Below, one piece after another: positions 35,207-44,700 of a DNA stretch of 64,000 nucleotides. A program made the position numbers and the translations under genes. The DNA comes from Paenibacillus vietnamensis (GTDB lineage Bacteria > Bacillota > Bacilli > Paenibacillales > Paenibacillaceae): positions 124,001 to 188,000 of the forward strand of contig NZ_JAHMHW010000005.1 of NCBI RefSeq assembly GCF_020169515.1, read 5' to 3'. Each line of letters starts with the position of its first letter. Within the stretch, counting starts at the first letter, position 1. The notes below the pieces were generated by a model that saw nothing but the letters and a program-made list of their open reading frames with translations, was not told the origin of the DNA and searched no databases.

Positions 35207-36972
35207 CCAGTCATGTTTATATTCCGAATTATCCGAGGCCGCAATTCGTCAGAAAAGAATGGACCGACTTGAACGGTGAATGGCGGTTCCGGTTCGACGA
35301 TGAAGGCCTAGGCGAAGTAGCGGGCTGGTACAACGGTTTGGAAGCGCCGATGATGATTCGCGTGCCGTTCACGTACGAGTCGAAAGCGAGCGGCATCGGC
35401 GAGGAATCGTTCCATTCCCGCGTGTGGTACGAACGGGAGTTTGCCGTTCCCGGGGAGCAGCAGAATAAACGGACGATTCTGCGTTTTCAGGCCGTCGATT
35501 ACCGCGCCAGCGTGTGGGTCAACGGCAGCTATGTCGGCACTCATGAAGGCGGTTATTCGGCTTTTTCTTTTGATATTACGCGGTTTCTGAAGGCCGGCGG
35601 ACCAAATCTGCTCAGCGTGGAAGCTGAGGATAGCGAAAGCCCGGTACAGCCGAGAGGCAAGCAGCGGTGGATCAGGGACAGCTTCGGCTGCTGGTATGTC
35701 CAGAGTACAGGCATCTGGCAATCCGTGTGGCTTGAATACGCTTCTGCTGAGCGGCTGGATAGAGTGCGCATGACGCCGGATATCGACAACTATACGATCC
35801 GCTTCGAATACAAGGTGCTTGGTGCGGCTGAAGGAAGCGGCCTTACGCTAACGACAAAGGTTTCTTTCGGCGGCCGCCCCGTCAAGGAGGTGTCGATCGC
35901 GGCGGACCGCGGGAGCCTTGCACTGGACATCAACTTGGCAAACCTTGGTATCAGCGAATGGTTCATCAAGCTATGGCATCCTAATCATCCCGACCTGTAC
36001 GACGTTGAATTCGAGCTGCGGAAGGACGGCGAGGTCGTGGACCGCGTCTTCTCCTATTTCGGCATGCGCAAAATATCGATTGAAAAAGGGCGCGTCCTGT
36101 TGAACAACGTGCCGATCGAGCAGCGGCTGCTGCTGGACCAGGGCTATTGGGCGGAGTCGCATCTGACGCCGCCTTCGGAGGAAGCACTCCTTCTCGATAT
36201 CGACCGGACGCTTGAGATGGGCTTTAACGGCGTGCGCAAGCATCAGAAGCTGGAGGATCCCCGCTTCCTATACTGGTGCGACCGTAAGGGATTGCTGGTC
36301 TGGTCCGAGATGGCGGCAGCTTACGAGTTCAACGCCGAAGCCGTCAGCAGGTTCGCGAAGGAATGGCTTGACATTGTGGAGCAGCATTACAACCATCCGT
36401 GTATCGTAACATGGGTGCCGTTTAACGAATCGTGGGGCGTCATGAATATTTTGACGGATCGCAAGCAGCAGCAGTTCACGGAGGGCATCTACCATCTTAC
36501 GAAATCGGTGGACCCGACCCGTCCTGTCATCGTCAATGACGGCTGGGAGCATACCGTTTCGGATATCATCACGCTGCACGACTACGAGGAATCGGGCGAA
36601 CGTTTCCTGGCGCGTTACAGCAAAAAGGATGCGATTCTGAATAACGAAATCAGCCATAACGGTTTTAAGTTCGCATTCGCGAATGGCTACGCCTACAAGG
36701 GACAGCCGATTCTGATCAGCGAATACGGCGGCATCGCTTTTACGACCGATAAGGGCTGGGGTTACGGCAACCAAGTGAAGACGGAGGAGGAATTTTTGGA
36801 GCGGTTCCGAAGCATCACGAATGCGATCAAGGATACCGACTACGTCTGCGGATACTGCTATACGCAGCTCTCCGACGTCCAGCAGGAGGTCAACGGCCTG
36901 CTGACGGAGACACGGAAGCCGAAGGTCGACCTCACGAAAATAAAGGAAATCAATTTGAGATCGCCTTTGTAG
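35203..36972 (+). CDS. GH2-family glycosidase (paralogue 2)
   Basis: 589 residues, cytoplasmic, with the same layout as its upstream neighbour: YPRPQFVRKEWTDLNGEWRF at the start, VDYRASVWVNGSYVGTHEGG, an Ig-like part, GFNGVRKHQKLEDPRFLYWC, acid/base E409 in WVPFNESWGV and nucleophile E507 in LISEYGG. It arose by tandem duplication but has diverged widely, including the region between the Ig-like domain and the barrel. The ATGA overlap gives translational coupling and near-equal output. Two related enzymes kept together suggests that they act on two linkages of the same oligosaccharide. Confidence 0.9.
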   Translation: MTSHVYIPNYPRPQFVRKEWTDLNGEWRFRFDDEGLGEVAGWYNGLEAPMMIRVPFTYESKASGIGEESFHSRVWYEREFAVPGEQQNKRTILRFQAVDYRASVWVNGSYVGTHEGGYSAFSFDITRFLKAGGPNLLSVEAEDSESPVQPRGKQRWIRDSFGCWYVQSTGIWQSVWLEYASAERLDRVRMTPDIDNYTIRFEYKVLGAAEGSGLTLTTKVSFGGRPVKEVSIAADRGSLALDINLANLGISEWFIKLWHPNHPDLYDVEFELRKDGEVVDRVFSYFGMRKISIEKGRVLLNNVPIEQRLLLDQGYWAESHLTPPSEEALLLDIDRTLEMGFNGVRKHQKLEDPRFLYWCDRKGLLVWSEMAAAYEFNAEAVSRFAKEWLDIVEQHYNHPCIVTWVPFNESWGVMNILTDRKQQQFTEGIYHLTKSVDPTRPVIVNDGWEHTVSDIITLHDYEESGERFLARYSKKDAILNNEISHNGFKFAFANGYAYKGQPILISEYGGIAFTTDKGWGYGNQVKTEEEFLERFRSITNAIKDTDYVCGYCYTQLSDVQQEVNGLLTETRKPKVDLTKIKEINLRSPL

Positions 36973-37030
36973 CAAACACTGGCTGATAAGCAGGCTCATT
37001 GGATATGCAGCCATATTTTTGAATCAAACT

Positions 37031-37085
37031 AATGACCCGTAAGATGACAGCTTCAATCGTGAAGCCTCCGTTCTTACGGGTCATT
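37031..37085. terminator. Bidirectional terminator with nested hairpin
   Basis: AATGACCCGTAAG (37031-37043) and CTTACGGGTCATT (37073-37085) are perfect 13-bp arms. Inside them GCTTC-AATCGT-GAAGC (37050-37065) forms a second stem. It stands between the convergent GH2 and coat protein genes and serves both. Confidence 0.7.
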
Positions 37086-37101
37086 GTATTACGCAAAGCG
37101 G

Positions 37102-37575
37102 TTATTTTTTCGAACGTTTTTTGGAAGAGACTTTAGCGGACTTCCTGCGTTTCGCGCTCGAGACCATCACATTTTTCTCCGTGTGTGTATAAAGGTGTTT
37201 ATAGACAGGGCAGCAATGATGCTGCTTCACCGTTTCAATATTTTGAATGACATTCACAAGCTGAGGATGGTAGTAGTCTTCGTATACCGTAATCGGAGGA
37301 TCATAGACCGTCTGAGTCGGACAATCCGGACAAAAGTCTGCGTCGCTTAGGCCGGCTACTTGCCCTTTATTCATGCCGCCAACATTGCCCATACCCATAG
37401 GGCTTACGTTGCCCATACCCATAGGGCCGACATTGCCCATGCCCATGGGGCTAACGTTGCCCATACCCATAGGGGCGACATTGCCCGTACCCATGGGGCT
37501 AACGTTACCCATACCCATGGCACCGACGTTGCCCATACCCATGCCGCCTGCATTGCCCATACTATTACGCTTCAA
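37102..37575 (-). CDS. CotD-like spore coat protein with MGMGNV repeats
   Basis: 157 residues. TTG 37575 is the start, with AAGGAG at 8 bases. The first 65 residues are eight-residue repeats of the MGMGNVSP type. Then comes a coat-like domain with CPDCPTQTVYDPPITVYEDY, YHPQLVNVIQNIETVKQHHC and CPVYKHLYTHTEKNVMVSS, where Cys, His and Tyr suit cross-linking. The C-terminus is very basic (KRRKSAKVSSKKRSKK). The middle domain resembles CotD-like coat proteins of Paenibacillus. Assignment to the spore coat is from this resemblance and composition. Confidence 0.7.
   Translation of the reverse strand: MKRNSMGNAGGMGMGNVGAMGMGNVSPMGTGNVAPMGMGNVSPMGMGNVGPMGMGNVSPMGMGNVGGMNKGQVAGLSDADFCPDCPTQTVYDPPITVYEDYYHPQLVNVIQNIETVKQHHCCPVYKHLYTHTEKNVMVSSAKRRKSAKVSSKKRSKK
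37375..37560 (-). repeat. 24-bp tandem repeats encoding MGMGNV-type octapeptides
   Basis: About seven copies of a 24-base unit (plus strand core CCCATACCCATAGGG) run in frame through the coat protein gene. Units differ by a few third-position and some replacement changes (SP, GP, AP, GA, GG after NV). Copy number is likely to vary between strains. Confidence 0.85.
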
Positions 37576-37599
37576 AGTGATAATCTCCTTCCTGTTTTG

Positions 37600-37619
37600 G
37601 AATACAACTTATTGTATTC
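37600..37619. promoter_or_regulatory. Perfect inverted repeat upstream of the coat protein gene
   Basis: GAATACAA (37600-37607) and TTGTATTC (37612-37619) flank CTTA, 25 bases before the start codon. On the minus strand AATACAATA resembles a sigma-E/K -10 box (CATACAAT / CATANNNTA) with one mismatch, but no matching -35 box is clear. It may be a regulator site or a sporulation promoter. Confidence 0.35.
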
Positions 37620-37708
37620 GCAAAGAGGAGAGATGACCTGTACACTTGACCTGCAAGGCATTGGCCCCCAGTGCTTATGCGGTCTGGAGGCCGGGAGAAT
37701 TGCCCGGT

Positions 37709-38899
37709 CTATTCTACGCCCGAGATGCGCCAAGGCGACTGGGGCGATTGTCTTTGGAAGGAAAAACGGTATTTTCCGTTTTGCGGGGATTGACCTTTTT
37801 TCTCGAAGGAGACGGACAGCACGACTTCTGCGGTTAAGCGGTCCCCGTACAAATTATCCGCTGATCGCCCTTTGCTTTTGGACTTGGAAGACACTTCCTC
37901 GCGGATCGAGTCCAGCGAATCCATTTCCGCCTCGATAGCGGACAAACGCTCCTCCTCCAGCCCCTTGCCCAAATGCCACAGGAGCTCGGCTTCCTTGTGG
38001 TTCATGGCGGCAATAAACGTTTTGGCAAGCGAAGAAGGCGATAAACCGTCGAAATAGGCGTCCAAATCCCCGGCTGCCTTATGAACCATGAGCTGATGGG
38101 CAAGATCGGGACGGTCCGATTTGTGCGTGCTGCTCAAATAAAAATGAATGCAGGAATGGCCGGAAAAGCCGTTATCCGGTATTCCGTCGCCGCCGTGCGG
38201 CATGCCGTTCATCGAAGCCGCGATCCATTCCTCGCCGGCGTGAACGAGTACGGCTTTCCGGTTCCAGCTCCATTTGTCCGCGTAAATCTGCTTCATGACC
38301 TTCGTATCTTCCTTCGTCAACGGCTGTACGTCGGCATGATCGCTTCCCGCGCGTCTCTGTACCCGGAACGTCAGCCCGCTCTCGATATCCGTCACCGAAA
38401 AAATGCTTTTCCTCGGCAAAATCCGCTCGGCTTCATCCCAAGCGATCAGCTTTCCGTAATGCTGGTTTCTCAATGCGCCGGCGCACCGCAGCAAAAGAGC
38501 CGCTGCATGCTCGGGCATGACAATACGCTCCCCGCCGTTTGCCGCGCTCCATAAACTCCCATTTGTTTCAAGCCGGTAGTAAGTTCCACCATCGAAGGGA
38601 TCGCCTTCAGTTCCCTTATTGGCACCAGCCTGTGCGACCGTCAGCTCGATGTCCCGCAGCAGGTCCGCGGAAGGCGCTTGCTCCGTCTTCGCTTTGCCTA
38701 AGGCCTTCGCAAGCTCGTTGCTGGTAAAGGTCAGCTCGCTGGCGAAATCCGCTTTTTTGCTTGTACGCACGGTCATTGTAATGCTGGTTTGATCTGTTTT
38801 TTTGCTTTCTGCAGCCGCAGACGGCCCAGCCAGAAAAAGTATGCTGAATAGCATCGCTGCGGTTACAAATGCAGCCCATTTTACCGCCGTTTGTCTCAT
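37709..38899 (-). CDS. Secreted protein of unknown function with a YkuD-like GHSCIHF motif
   Basis: 396 residues. The signal peptide MLFSILFLAGPSAAAES gives export. The middle has IAASMNGMPHGGDGIPDNGF followed by SGHSCIHFYLSST and HQLMVHKAAG. The pattern H, about 13 residues, then S/T-G-H-x-C-x-H resembles the active site of L,D-transpeptidases (YkuD, usually SHGC). The N-terminal 150 residues and the basic Ser/Lys-rich segment SSKSKSKGRSAD are not recognised. It stands alone on the minus strand. Cell-wall linkage chemistry is possible but unproven. Confidence 0.6.
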   Translation of the reverse strand: MRQTAVKWAAFVTAAMLFSILFLAGPSAAAESKKTDQTSITMTVRTSKKADFASELTFTSNELAKALGKAKTEQAPSADLLRDIELTVAQAGANKGTEGDPFDGGTYYRLETNGSLWSAANGGERIVMPEHAAALLLRCAGALRNQHYGKLIAWDEAERILPRKSIFSVTDIESGLTFRVQRRAGSDHADVQPLTKEDTKVMKQIYADKWSWNRKAVLVHAGEEWIAASMNGMPHGGDGIPDNGFSGHSCIHFYLSSTHKSDRPDLAHQLMVHKAAGDLDAYFDGLSPSSLAKTFIAAMNHKEAELLWHLGKGLEEERLSAIEAEMDSLDSIREEVSSKSKSKGRSADNLYGDRLTAEVVLSVSFEKKGQSPQNGKYRFSFQRQSPQSPWRISGVE

Positions 38900-39084
38900 T
38901 TCCGATCCCTCCGCCTGAAAAATTCGCTCTCTCCAGTATTTTTTAAAATATAAGAATTTATTACGTTGAGCGGTTGGCGGGATTTGTCAAAATCAGCCTT
39001 CAGGCCTTCCGGTGCATGTGTATGTCCGTACCTTTTTTGAACCATACTAAGTCGGTTACTTTTGGATGAGGAGCTGACGTTACA

Positions 39085-40017
39085 TTGGGATGGAACTGGC
39101 TATTAGCCATACTATTAATGATGCAGCCCGCGGAGCGTCCGGATACGCTGGTCATCGAACGGGAAGGGCAGCCAATCGCTGAATTCAGGAACAAGGATTA
39201 TATCCATCCTCTTCCGGGAGTTCCGCTCGTGGACGATGATAAGCTGAACAAGCTGATGGACAGCGTGGACAAAAAAACCGAGCGCAAGCCGGTTAACGCG
39301 AAGCTGGACGGAGCGGGCAGAATCGTTCCGGAGACGACAGGCAGCAGGCTGGATCGGATGAGTCTGAAACGGCAGCTTTATGGCTTTGTTTTCGAAGGGA
39401 CGGTACAGAAGCTGGAGGTTCCGCTGATTACGACCTACCCGAAGGTGGACAGCGAAATTTTGTCTGCGATCAAGGTCAAGCGGATCGGTCAGTACGTGAC
39501 CTATTACAATAACCGCAACAAAAACCGTTCTTATAATATCGCCTTGGCCGCCAAAGCCATCAATAACCATGTCGTGTTTCCGGGCGAAAAGTTTTCATTT
39601 AACGAGGTGGTCGGGAAACGGACGAAGGATAAGGGGTATTTGCGGGCTCCCGTCATCGTGCGGGGCGAAGTTTATGAGGATGTAGGCGGCGGCATTTGCC
39701 AAATTTCATCGACCCTGTTCAACGCTGCAGACCGGGCCGGACTCAAAATTGTCGAACGGTACTCCCACAGCCGCAACGTTCCTTACGTTCCGCCGGGCCG
39801 TGACGCGACGGTAAGCTGGTATGGTCCGGATTTTGTGTTCAAGAACAACTACAACCAGCCGATCTTGATCCGCGCTTATGCGGGCAACGGACAGGTCAGC
39901 ATCGTGCTTTGCTCCTCCGAGCTGCTGGAGGTGAAGAAGCGCGAGGTGCCGAGCGCCTCGAAGAAGCTTCCGGAGGAAATCAGGCTGGATATGAACGTGA
40001 ACGGCAGGGAGCCGTAA
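39085..40017 (+). CDS. VanW-family protein
   Basis: 310 residues. The N-terminus GWNWLLAILLMMQ is a short membrane or signal segment. A variable region follows, then the VanW domain: NIALAAKAINNHVVFPGEKF, SFNEVVGKRTKDKGYLRAPV, VGGGICQISSTLFNAADRAG and PYVPPGRDATVSWYGPDFVF. This is the YoaR-like extracellular type; VanW proteins are linked to cell-envelope functions, but their biochemical role is unknown. Start is TTG 39085 with GAGGAG about 11 bases upstream. A strong terminator follows. Confidence 0.88.
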   Translation: MGWNWLLAILLMMQPAERPDTLVIEREGQPIAEFRNKDYIHPLPGVPLVDDDKLNKLMDSVDKKTERKPVNAKLDGAGRIVPETTGSRLDRMSLKRQLYGFVFEGTVQKLEVPLITTYPKVDSEILSAIKVKRIGQYVTYYNNRNKNRSYNIALAAKAINNHVVFPGEKFSFNEVVGKRTKDKGYLRAPVIVRGEVYEDVGGGICQISSTLFNAADRAGLKIVERYSHSRNVPYVPPGRDATVSWYGPDFVFKNNYNQPILIRAYAGNGQVSIVLCSSELLEVKKREVPSASKKLPEEIRLDMNVNGREP

Positions 40018-40031
40018 GTTTTGTTAGATGC

Positions 40032-40076
40032 GGCCGGTTTGGCAGCTCCGCTGGGCTGCCGGGCCGGCTTTTTTAC
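40032..40076 (+). terminator. Rho-independent terminator after the VanW gene
   Basis: GGCCGGTTTGGCAGC pairs with GCTGCCGGGCCGGC (small mismatch) around TCCGCTGG and is followed by TTTTTT. Confidence 0.8.
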
Positions 40077-40137
40077 TGAGGGAGGCTTTGTGAGAGTTGC
40101 CAACTTCGCGGCCGTTTTTCAGCTGAGAGAGTTGGGA

Positions 40138-40335
40138 GGAGTAATTGGATTTATTACAGCTAATTTTTCGCATGGTCTTATCCTGGAGTAAATAACGGGA
40201 TACTACGTATTTAAATCGACGGAAATATCCAAATCGGCGCGTTAGGGTCGGAATAACTACGAAGAATACAGATATGTTGCCCGAATGCGGTTCAGTTACG
40301 AAATTAAGGATATGAAATCCAGTTATGAAACAGAT
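40138..40335. repeat. AACTGGATTT-family intergenic repeat, copy 4 (divergent)
   Basis: It contains AGTAATTGGATTTATTACAG, AAATAACGGGATACTACGTA and a terminal TGAAATCCAGTTATG, in the order expected for the family, but with weaker matches than the copies at 222 and 53936. It fills most of the 450-base gap before lacI. Confidence 0.45.
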
Positions 40336-40377
40336 GGGAGATGGAAGAGGATGCAGCGGGACGGCTGAAAAATCCGA

Positions 40378-40406
40378 TTGACAAACCTTGGGGTTTCACA
40401 TAAAGT
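40378..40406 (+). promoter_or_regulatory. Sigma-A promoter of the lacI-type gene
   Basis: A perfect -35 TTGACA (40378-40383), a 17-base spacer and TAAAGT (40401-40406). The operator core starts 9 bases downstream. Confidence 0.75.
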
Positions 40407-40414
40407 AAAGTTAT

Positions 40415-40426
40415 GTAAACGTTTAC
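40415..40426. promoter_or_regulatory. LacI-family operator at the lacI promoter
   Basis: GTAAACGTTTAC is a perfect 12-bp palindrome centred on CG, immediately after the -10 box. It is the most symmetrical member of the operator set found before the fructan genes, and indicates autoregulation. Confidence 0.8.
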
Positions 40427-40470
40427 GTTTATGCAAGGAACGATAGAATGTCAAACATAGGTGTGAGATT

Positions 40471-41475
40471 ATGAGCGATAGCAAAAATATAAGCATCAAA
40501 GACGTGGCGAAGCACGCCAATGTATCGACGGCTACCGTGTCGCACGTCATTAACGGCACCCGGTTCGTCTCCGAGGAAACGAAGCGGAAGGTGCATCAGG
40601 CGATGGATGATTTGAATTACCGGATCAATTCCGTCGCCCGTTCGTTAAGAAGCCGAAAATCGCATGTCATCGCGTTTCTGGCTCCGATTCTGGCCTCGGA
40701 AACGTCGAATTACTTTTTTATGTCGGTTGCGGCGGGAATCCAGAGCGTGCTGAAGCAGCACCGTTACCATCTCGTGCTAAGCGATTCGCATGAAGAGGAG
40801 GAGTACGAAACGGACGAAATCCGGATGCTCGGCTCCCAGATGATCGACGGCCTTATAATGGCGCCTTCAAGCAGAGGGCTCGATTATGAGCGATTGTTCG
40901 GCGACTATCCGGTCGTCTATCTGGACAGGGTGCCAAGCGACAGCGAGCGTGACTGCGTAGTCGTCGACAACAAAACGGTTTCCAAGGAAGCCGTGCAAAC
41001 ACTGATCGGCAAAGGGCATAAGCGGATTGCTTATATTTCCGGGCCGAATACGCTGACAACGACGGAGGAAAGGTTCGCCGGCTATCTCGAAGCGCTTTCT
41101 GAGGCTGGACTGGAAGCGGCGTCGGAGCTGATCAGCATGGGTGAGGTTTCGCTGAACAGCGGTTACAAGCTGGCAGAGACGCTGATGGTGCACGAGCCTA
41201 CGGCTATTTTCGTATCGGACAACGTCATGGCGATGGGCGTCATGTTCTATTTGCAGGAGAAGCAAATCCATGTGCCCGGGCAAGTCGCGGTTGTCGCCTA
41301 TGACGAGTTCCAGTGGACCCGCATCACGTCGCCGCCGCTTACGGTTATCGAGCAGCCGGCGTTCGAGCTTGGCGTGAAGGCGGCCGAGGTGATGCTGGAC
41401 CGGATCGATAATGCGGATGCGCCCGTACAGGAGCATCGTTTAAATGCCAAATTGATAGTCAGACAGTCGATCTGA
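40471..41475 (+). CDS. LacI-family regulator of the fructan cluster
   Basis: 334 residues. The N-terminal HTH is ISIKDVAKHANVSTATVSHV with the hinge INSVARSLRSRKSHVIAFL. The sensor is a periplasmic-binding-like fold: LGSQMIDGLIMAPSS, YPVVYLDRVPSD, GHKRIAYISGPNTLTTTEER, PTAIFVSDNVMAMGVMFYL, VVAYDEFQWTRITSPPLTVI. The YDEF and IEQPAFELG blocks are typical. Its gene has a promoter with an operator directly after the -10 box, and matching operators occur before 41754, 45872 and 55708. It is therefore the probable repressor of the whole fructan system, released by a fructose-containing ligand. Confidence 0.94.
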   Translation: MSDSKNISIKDVAKHANVSTATVSHVINGTRFVSEETKRKVHQAMDDLNYRINSVARSLRSRKSHVIAFLAPILASETSNYFFMSVAAGIQSVLKQHRYHLVLSDSHEEEEYETDEIRMLGSQMIDGLIMAPSSRGLDYERLFGDYPVVYLDRVPSDSERDCVVVDNKTVSKEAVQTLIGKGHKRIAYISGPNTLTTTEERFAGYLEALSEAGLEAASELISMGEVSLNSGYKLAETLMVHEPTAIFVSDNVMAMGVMFYLQEKQIHVPGQVAVVAYDEFQWTRITSPPLTVIEQPAFELGVKAAEVMLDRIDNADAPVQEHRLNAKLIVRQSI

Positions 41476-41495
41476 CTATTCTTTTTAGCTGTTAC

Positions 41496-41519
41496 GTAAA
41501 CGTTTGCGTAAACGATTAT
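41496..41519. promoter_or_regulatory. Tandem LacI-family operators before the secreted GH32 gene
   Basis: GTAAACGTTTGC (41496-41507) and GTAAACGATTAT (41508-41519) abut, with their CG centres 12 bases apart. They lie 20 bases after the lacI stop and 234 bases before the GH32 start. No strong promoter is visible directly upstream (a weak TTGATA at 41452 is the best candidate). Confidence 0.7.
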
Positions 41520-41669
41520 CAGAATTGGAGGTGATGTTTTATTCAACTACCCGATTAAGCCGCGAACGGACAAGCAGGAAGCAGTGCAGGAAGCAGTTAA
41601 GTAAGCAGGAGCAAGCATTCGGAACGTTGCCGCCGGTCTAAGCCGGATCGCGATTCGTGCGTTACATAA

Positions 41670-41683
41670 TGTTAACGCTTACA
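41670..41683. promoter_or_regulatory. CcpA cre site before the secreted GH32 gene
   Basis: TGTTAACGCTTACA matches the cre consensus TGWNANCGNTNNCA at every position. It is 70 bases before the start codon, within the leader or promoter. The rest of 41520-41753 holds a strong unused ribosome site (see findings) and a GCAGGAAGCAGT direct repeat, and no gene I can support. Confidence 0.75.
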
Positions 41684-41753
41684 ACTTAGGAAGCATGCAA
41701 CCAGCCGCGGCCGCTGCGACGAAAAAAAGCAGACCAAATCGGGAGGCGTATGC

Positions 41754-44700
41754 ATGAAAAGAAGGAACAGGTTGAGGAAGCTTGGTTTACTAGCGCTAAT
41801 GATGACTTTGGCGGCTCCACAGATGATTTTCCCGGAAATAGCGGCAGCCGCGGTGACGAAGATCGCCGAATGGAAGCTGAATGAAGGAAGCGGGAACGTG
41901 ACGAAGGAAGAGATCAGCGCGGTGAACGATCCCGTGAACTATGTGTTCAACAATGCCGTTTACAAGCCGTCAAGCGATCCGGTCTGGAGGGAGGACGGAA
42001 TCGCGGGCAAGGCGCTGCTGTTCGACGGCTACTCGAACTGGGTGACGCATGACCCGATCTCGACGCCTTCCAGCGCAATGACGGTGGAAGCCTGGGTAGC
42101 GCCGCGCGCGTATGAGTGGGGCGACGGGGGCATTTTGTCAGCGGTGGTCAACCAGCACGACAAGGGCGCCAAGGAGGGTTTTATACTAGGCGTCTTCAGA
42201 CACGGCACATGGTCCTTCCAGATCGGCACCGGGGGAAACTGGTATGAGGTATGGTGCTATGAGCCGCTGCCCAAAAACGAATGGTCGCATCTCGCAGCGA
42301 CGGTCGACGGTACCGCAGGCACGATGAAGCTGTATTTGAACGGCAAGCAGGTTGCGGAGAGCGCGATTCCCGCCAACTCCACGATCGCCCATTCTTCGAA
42401 CGACCTGCTGATCGGCAAAAATAATCAGAGCACGCCGCTTGCCGTTTTTCCGCTTAATATGTTCAACGGCTTGATCGACGAGGTGAACGTGTACAACGGC
42501 GCTTTTACGGCATCGGAGGCGCAAACCGCCTATGACAGCCGTTTGTCGGCGCTGGGCGGCAATTTGCCGACACCGAACCTGAGCTTCGACCGGAGCGTCT
42601 ATGACGGCGACAAGCACCGGCCGATCTATCATGCCGTTGCGCCGGGCCATTGGATGAACGAGCCGCATGCCCCGCTCTATTACAACGGACAATACCATCT
42701 GTTCTATCAAAATAACCCCCAAGGCCCGTACTGGCACAACATGCACTGGGGGCATTGGGTCAGCGACGACATGGTGCACTGGCGCGACCTTCCGCCGGCA
42801 ATCGCGCCCGGGCTGTTCCAGGTCGATCCCGACGGGGATTGGACGGGCAGCGCCGTCATCGACGACTTCGGCAACCCGACGCTGTTCTTCACGGCAGGCA
42901 ACGATTCCAGGCCTTATATGAACAGCAATCAGAATGTCGGCGTTGCGAGAAGCACGGTCCAAACCGACGGCGACAATGACTTGAAGCGCTGGGTGAAGGA
43001 ATCGAAGCTGGCGATTACCCAGCAATCCGGCCAGGGCATTCCGGGAGAGTTCCGCGACCCTTACGTCTTCAAGGACGGCTCGACCTGGTTTTTGCTGAAT
43101 GGGACAGGCATCTCGGGACAAGGCGGAACGGCTGCCGTCTATTCGACGACGGATCCGAAGCTCATGAACTGGACGTACCGCGGACCGTTATACCAAGCGG
43201 ACATGACGGCCTACCCGTTCCTCGGTCCCGTATGGGAGCTCCCGATTTTGCTTCCGCTCGGCGGCGGCAAGCATTTGTTCGCCGTAAGTCCCGTTGGGAC
43301 CGGTGCGGACGTGGAGGTGTATTACTGGATCGGCACCTGGAACGCTTCGACGGCGACGTTCTCGCCGGACAACGATGCTCCGCAGCTGATGGACTTCGGA
43401 GATTTTCATTTCACGGGACCGAGCGCCTTTACGGATCCGGTTACGGGACGGAATATCATGTTCACGATCGCACAGGGCCAGAGGACGTCGCAGCAGGATT
43501 CCGATCTCGGCTGGGCGCATAATGCGGGCCTGCCGGTGGAGCTTCAATTGCGCTCAGACGGCAGGCTGGGCATCAATCCGATTGCCGAGCTGCAAAGCCT
43601 CAGAGGAGATCAGCTGCTTAACATTACGACCGATACAAGCTTCTCCGATGCCAATGCGGCGCTGTCCTCCATCACCGGCGACACGCTGGAGATCGAGCTT
43701 GAGCTCGACCGGGGTTCGGCGGACAACGTGGGCATGAAGGTGCGGAAATCGCCGAACGGCGAGGAAGAGACGACACTCTTCTATAAGAACAGCAACAAGG
43801 AATTCGGCGTCGACCGTACCAAAACGGTTGCCGGCGAGAACAAGGGTTTTCAGTACGGCACCGTCGATATCGGCAGCGAAAACGTGAAGATGCGTATCTT
43901 CCTTGACAAGTCGATGATTGAAGCCTATTTGAACGGACTGAAATCGGTCACGACCAGAGCCTATTCGACGCGGAGCGACGCCCAGGGGCTTCAGCTGTGG
44001 GGCAATGCGGATACCAACACGATCACAGTCAAAAAGCTGAAGGTTTGGCGCATGAACTCGGCTTACGAGCACGTGCCGGTAACGGGAGTGTCGATTTCTC
44101 CGTCGGCGCTTCAGGTTTCCGCAGGCGGCCAAAAAACGCTGCAGGCAGTCGTTGCACCGGCGAACGCGACGAACAAAAGCGTCGTCTGGACGTCAAGCCA
44201 GCCTTCCGTCGCGACGGTCGTGAACGGCAGGGTAACGGGCAAAGCGCCGGGTACGGCCGTCATTACAGCCACAACGAGAGACGGCGCGAAGCTGGCGGCA
44301 AGAACCGTAACGGTCGTAAACCCGCCGCCATCCGTCAACCTCTTTAACGGCGGCTTCGAGGAGGGCGATCTGAGCGGCTGGACGGTGGAAAGCGGGACGG
44401 CATTCTCGAATACCGCAGTTACGAATCAAACGACCTTCTGGGGGACGCAGCCGTTTAACCAGACGGGCACCTATCATCTGTGGGGGCATTTGAGCGGAGG
44501 CGACGCCGCCACGGGAGCGATGAAGTCGGATACGTTCAGGCTCGGCGGGAACGGCCAGATCAGCCTGAAGGTCGGCGGCGGCTCCGACATTGACAAGCTG
44601 TACGTGTCGTTCGTCCGCGCATCCGACGGCAAGGAGCTGTACCGGACGAGCGGGCCGGGCACCTACTGGGATTGGCAGAACAGCAAGGGCGCGACGGAGG

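Noticed and set aside
37375-37560. Possible CRISPR-like repeat array
   Set aside because: Repeats are adjacent 24-base units with no spacers and lie in frame inside a coat protein gene.
41534-41641. 35-codon ORF starting MFYSTTRLSRERTS
   Set aside because: Its ATG lies inside the ribosome-site-like GGAGGTGATG, too close for normal initiation, and the peptide is low in complexity. Kept only as a finding about the ribosome site.
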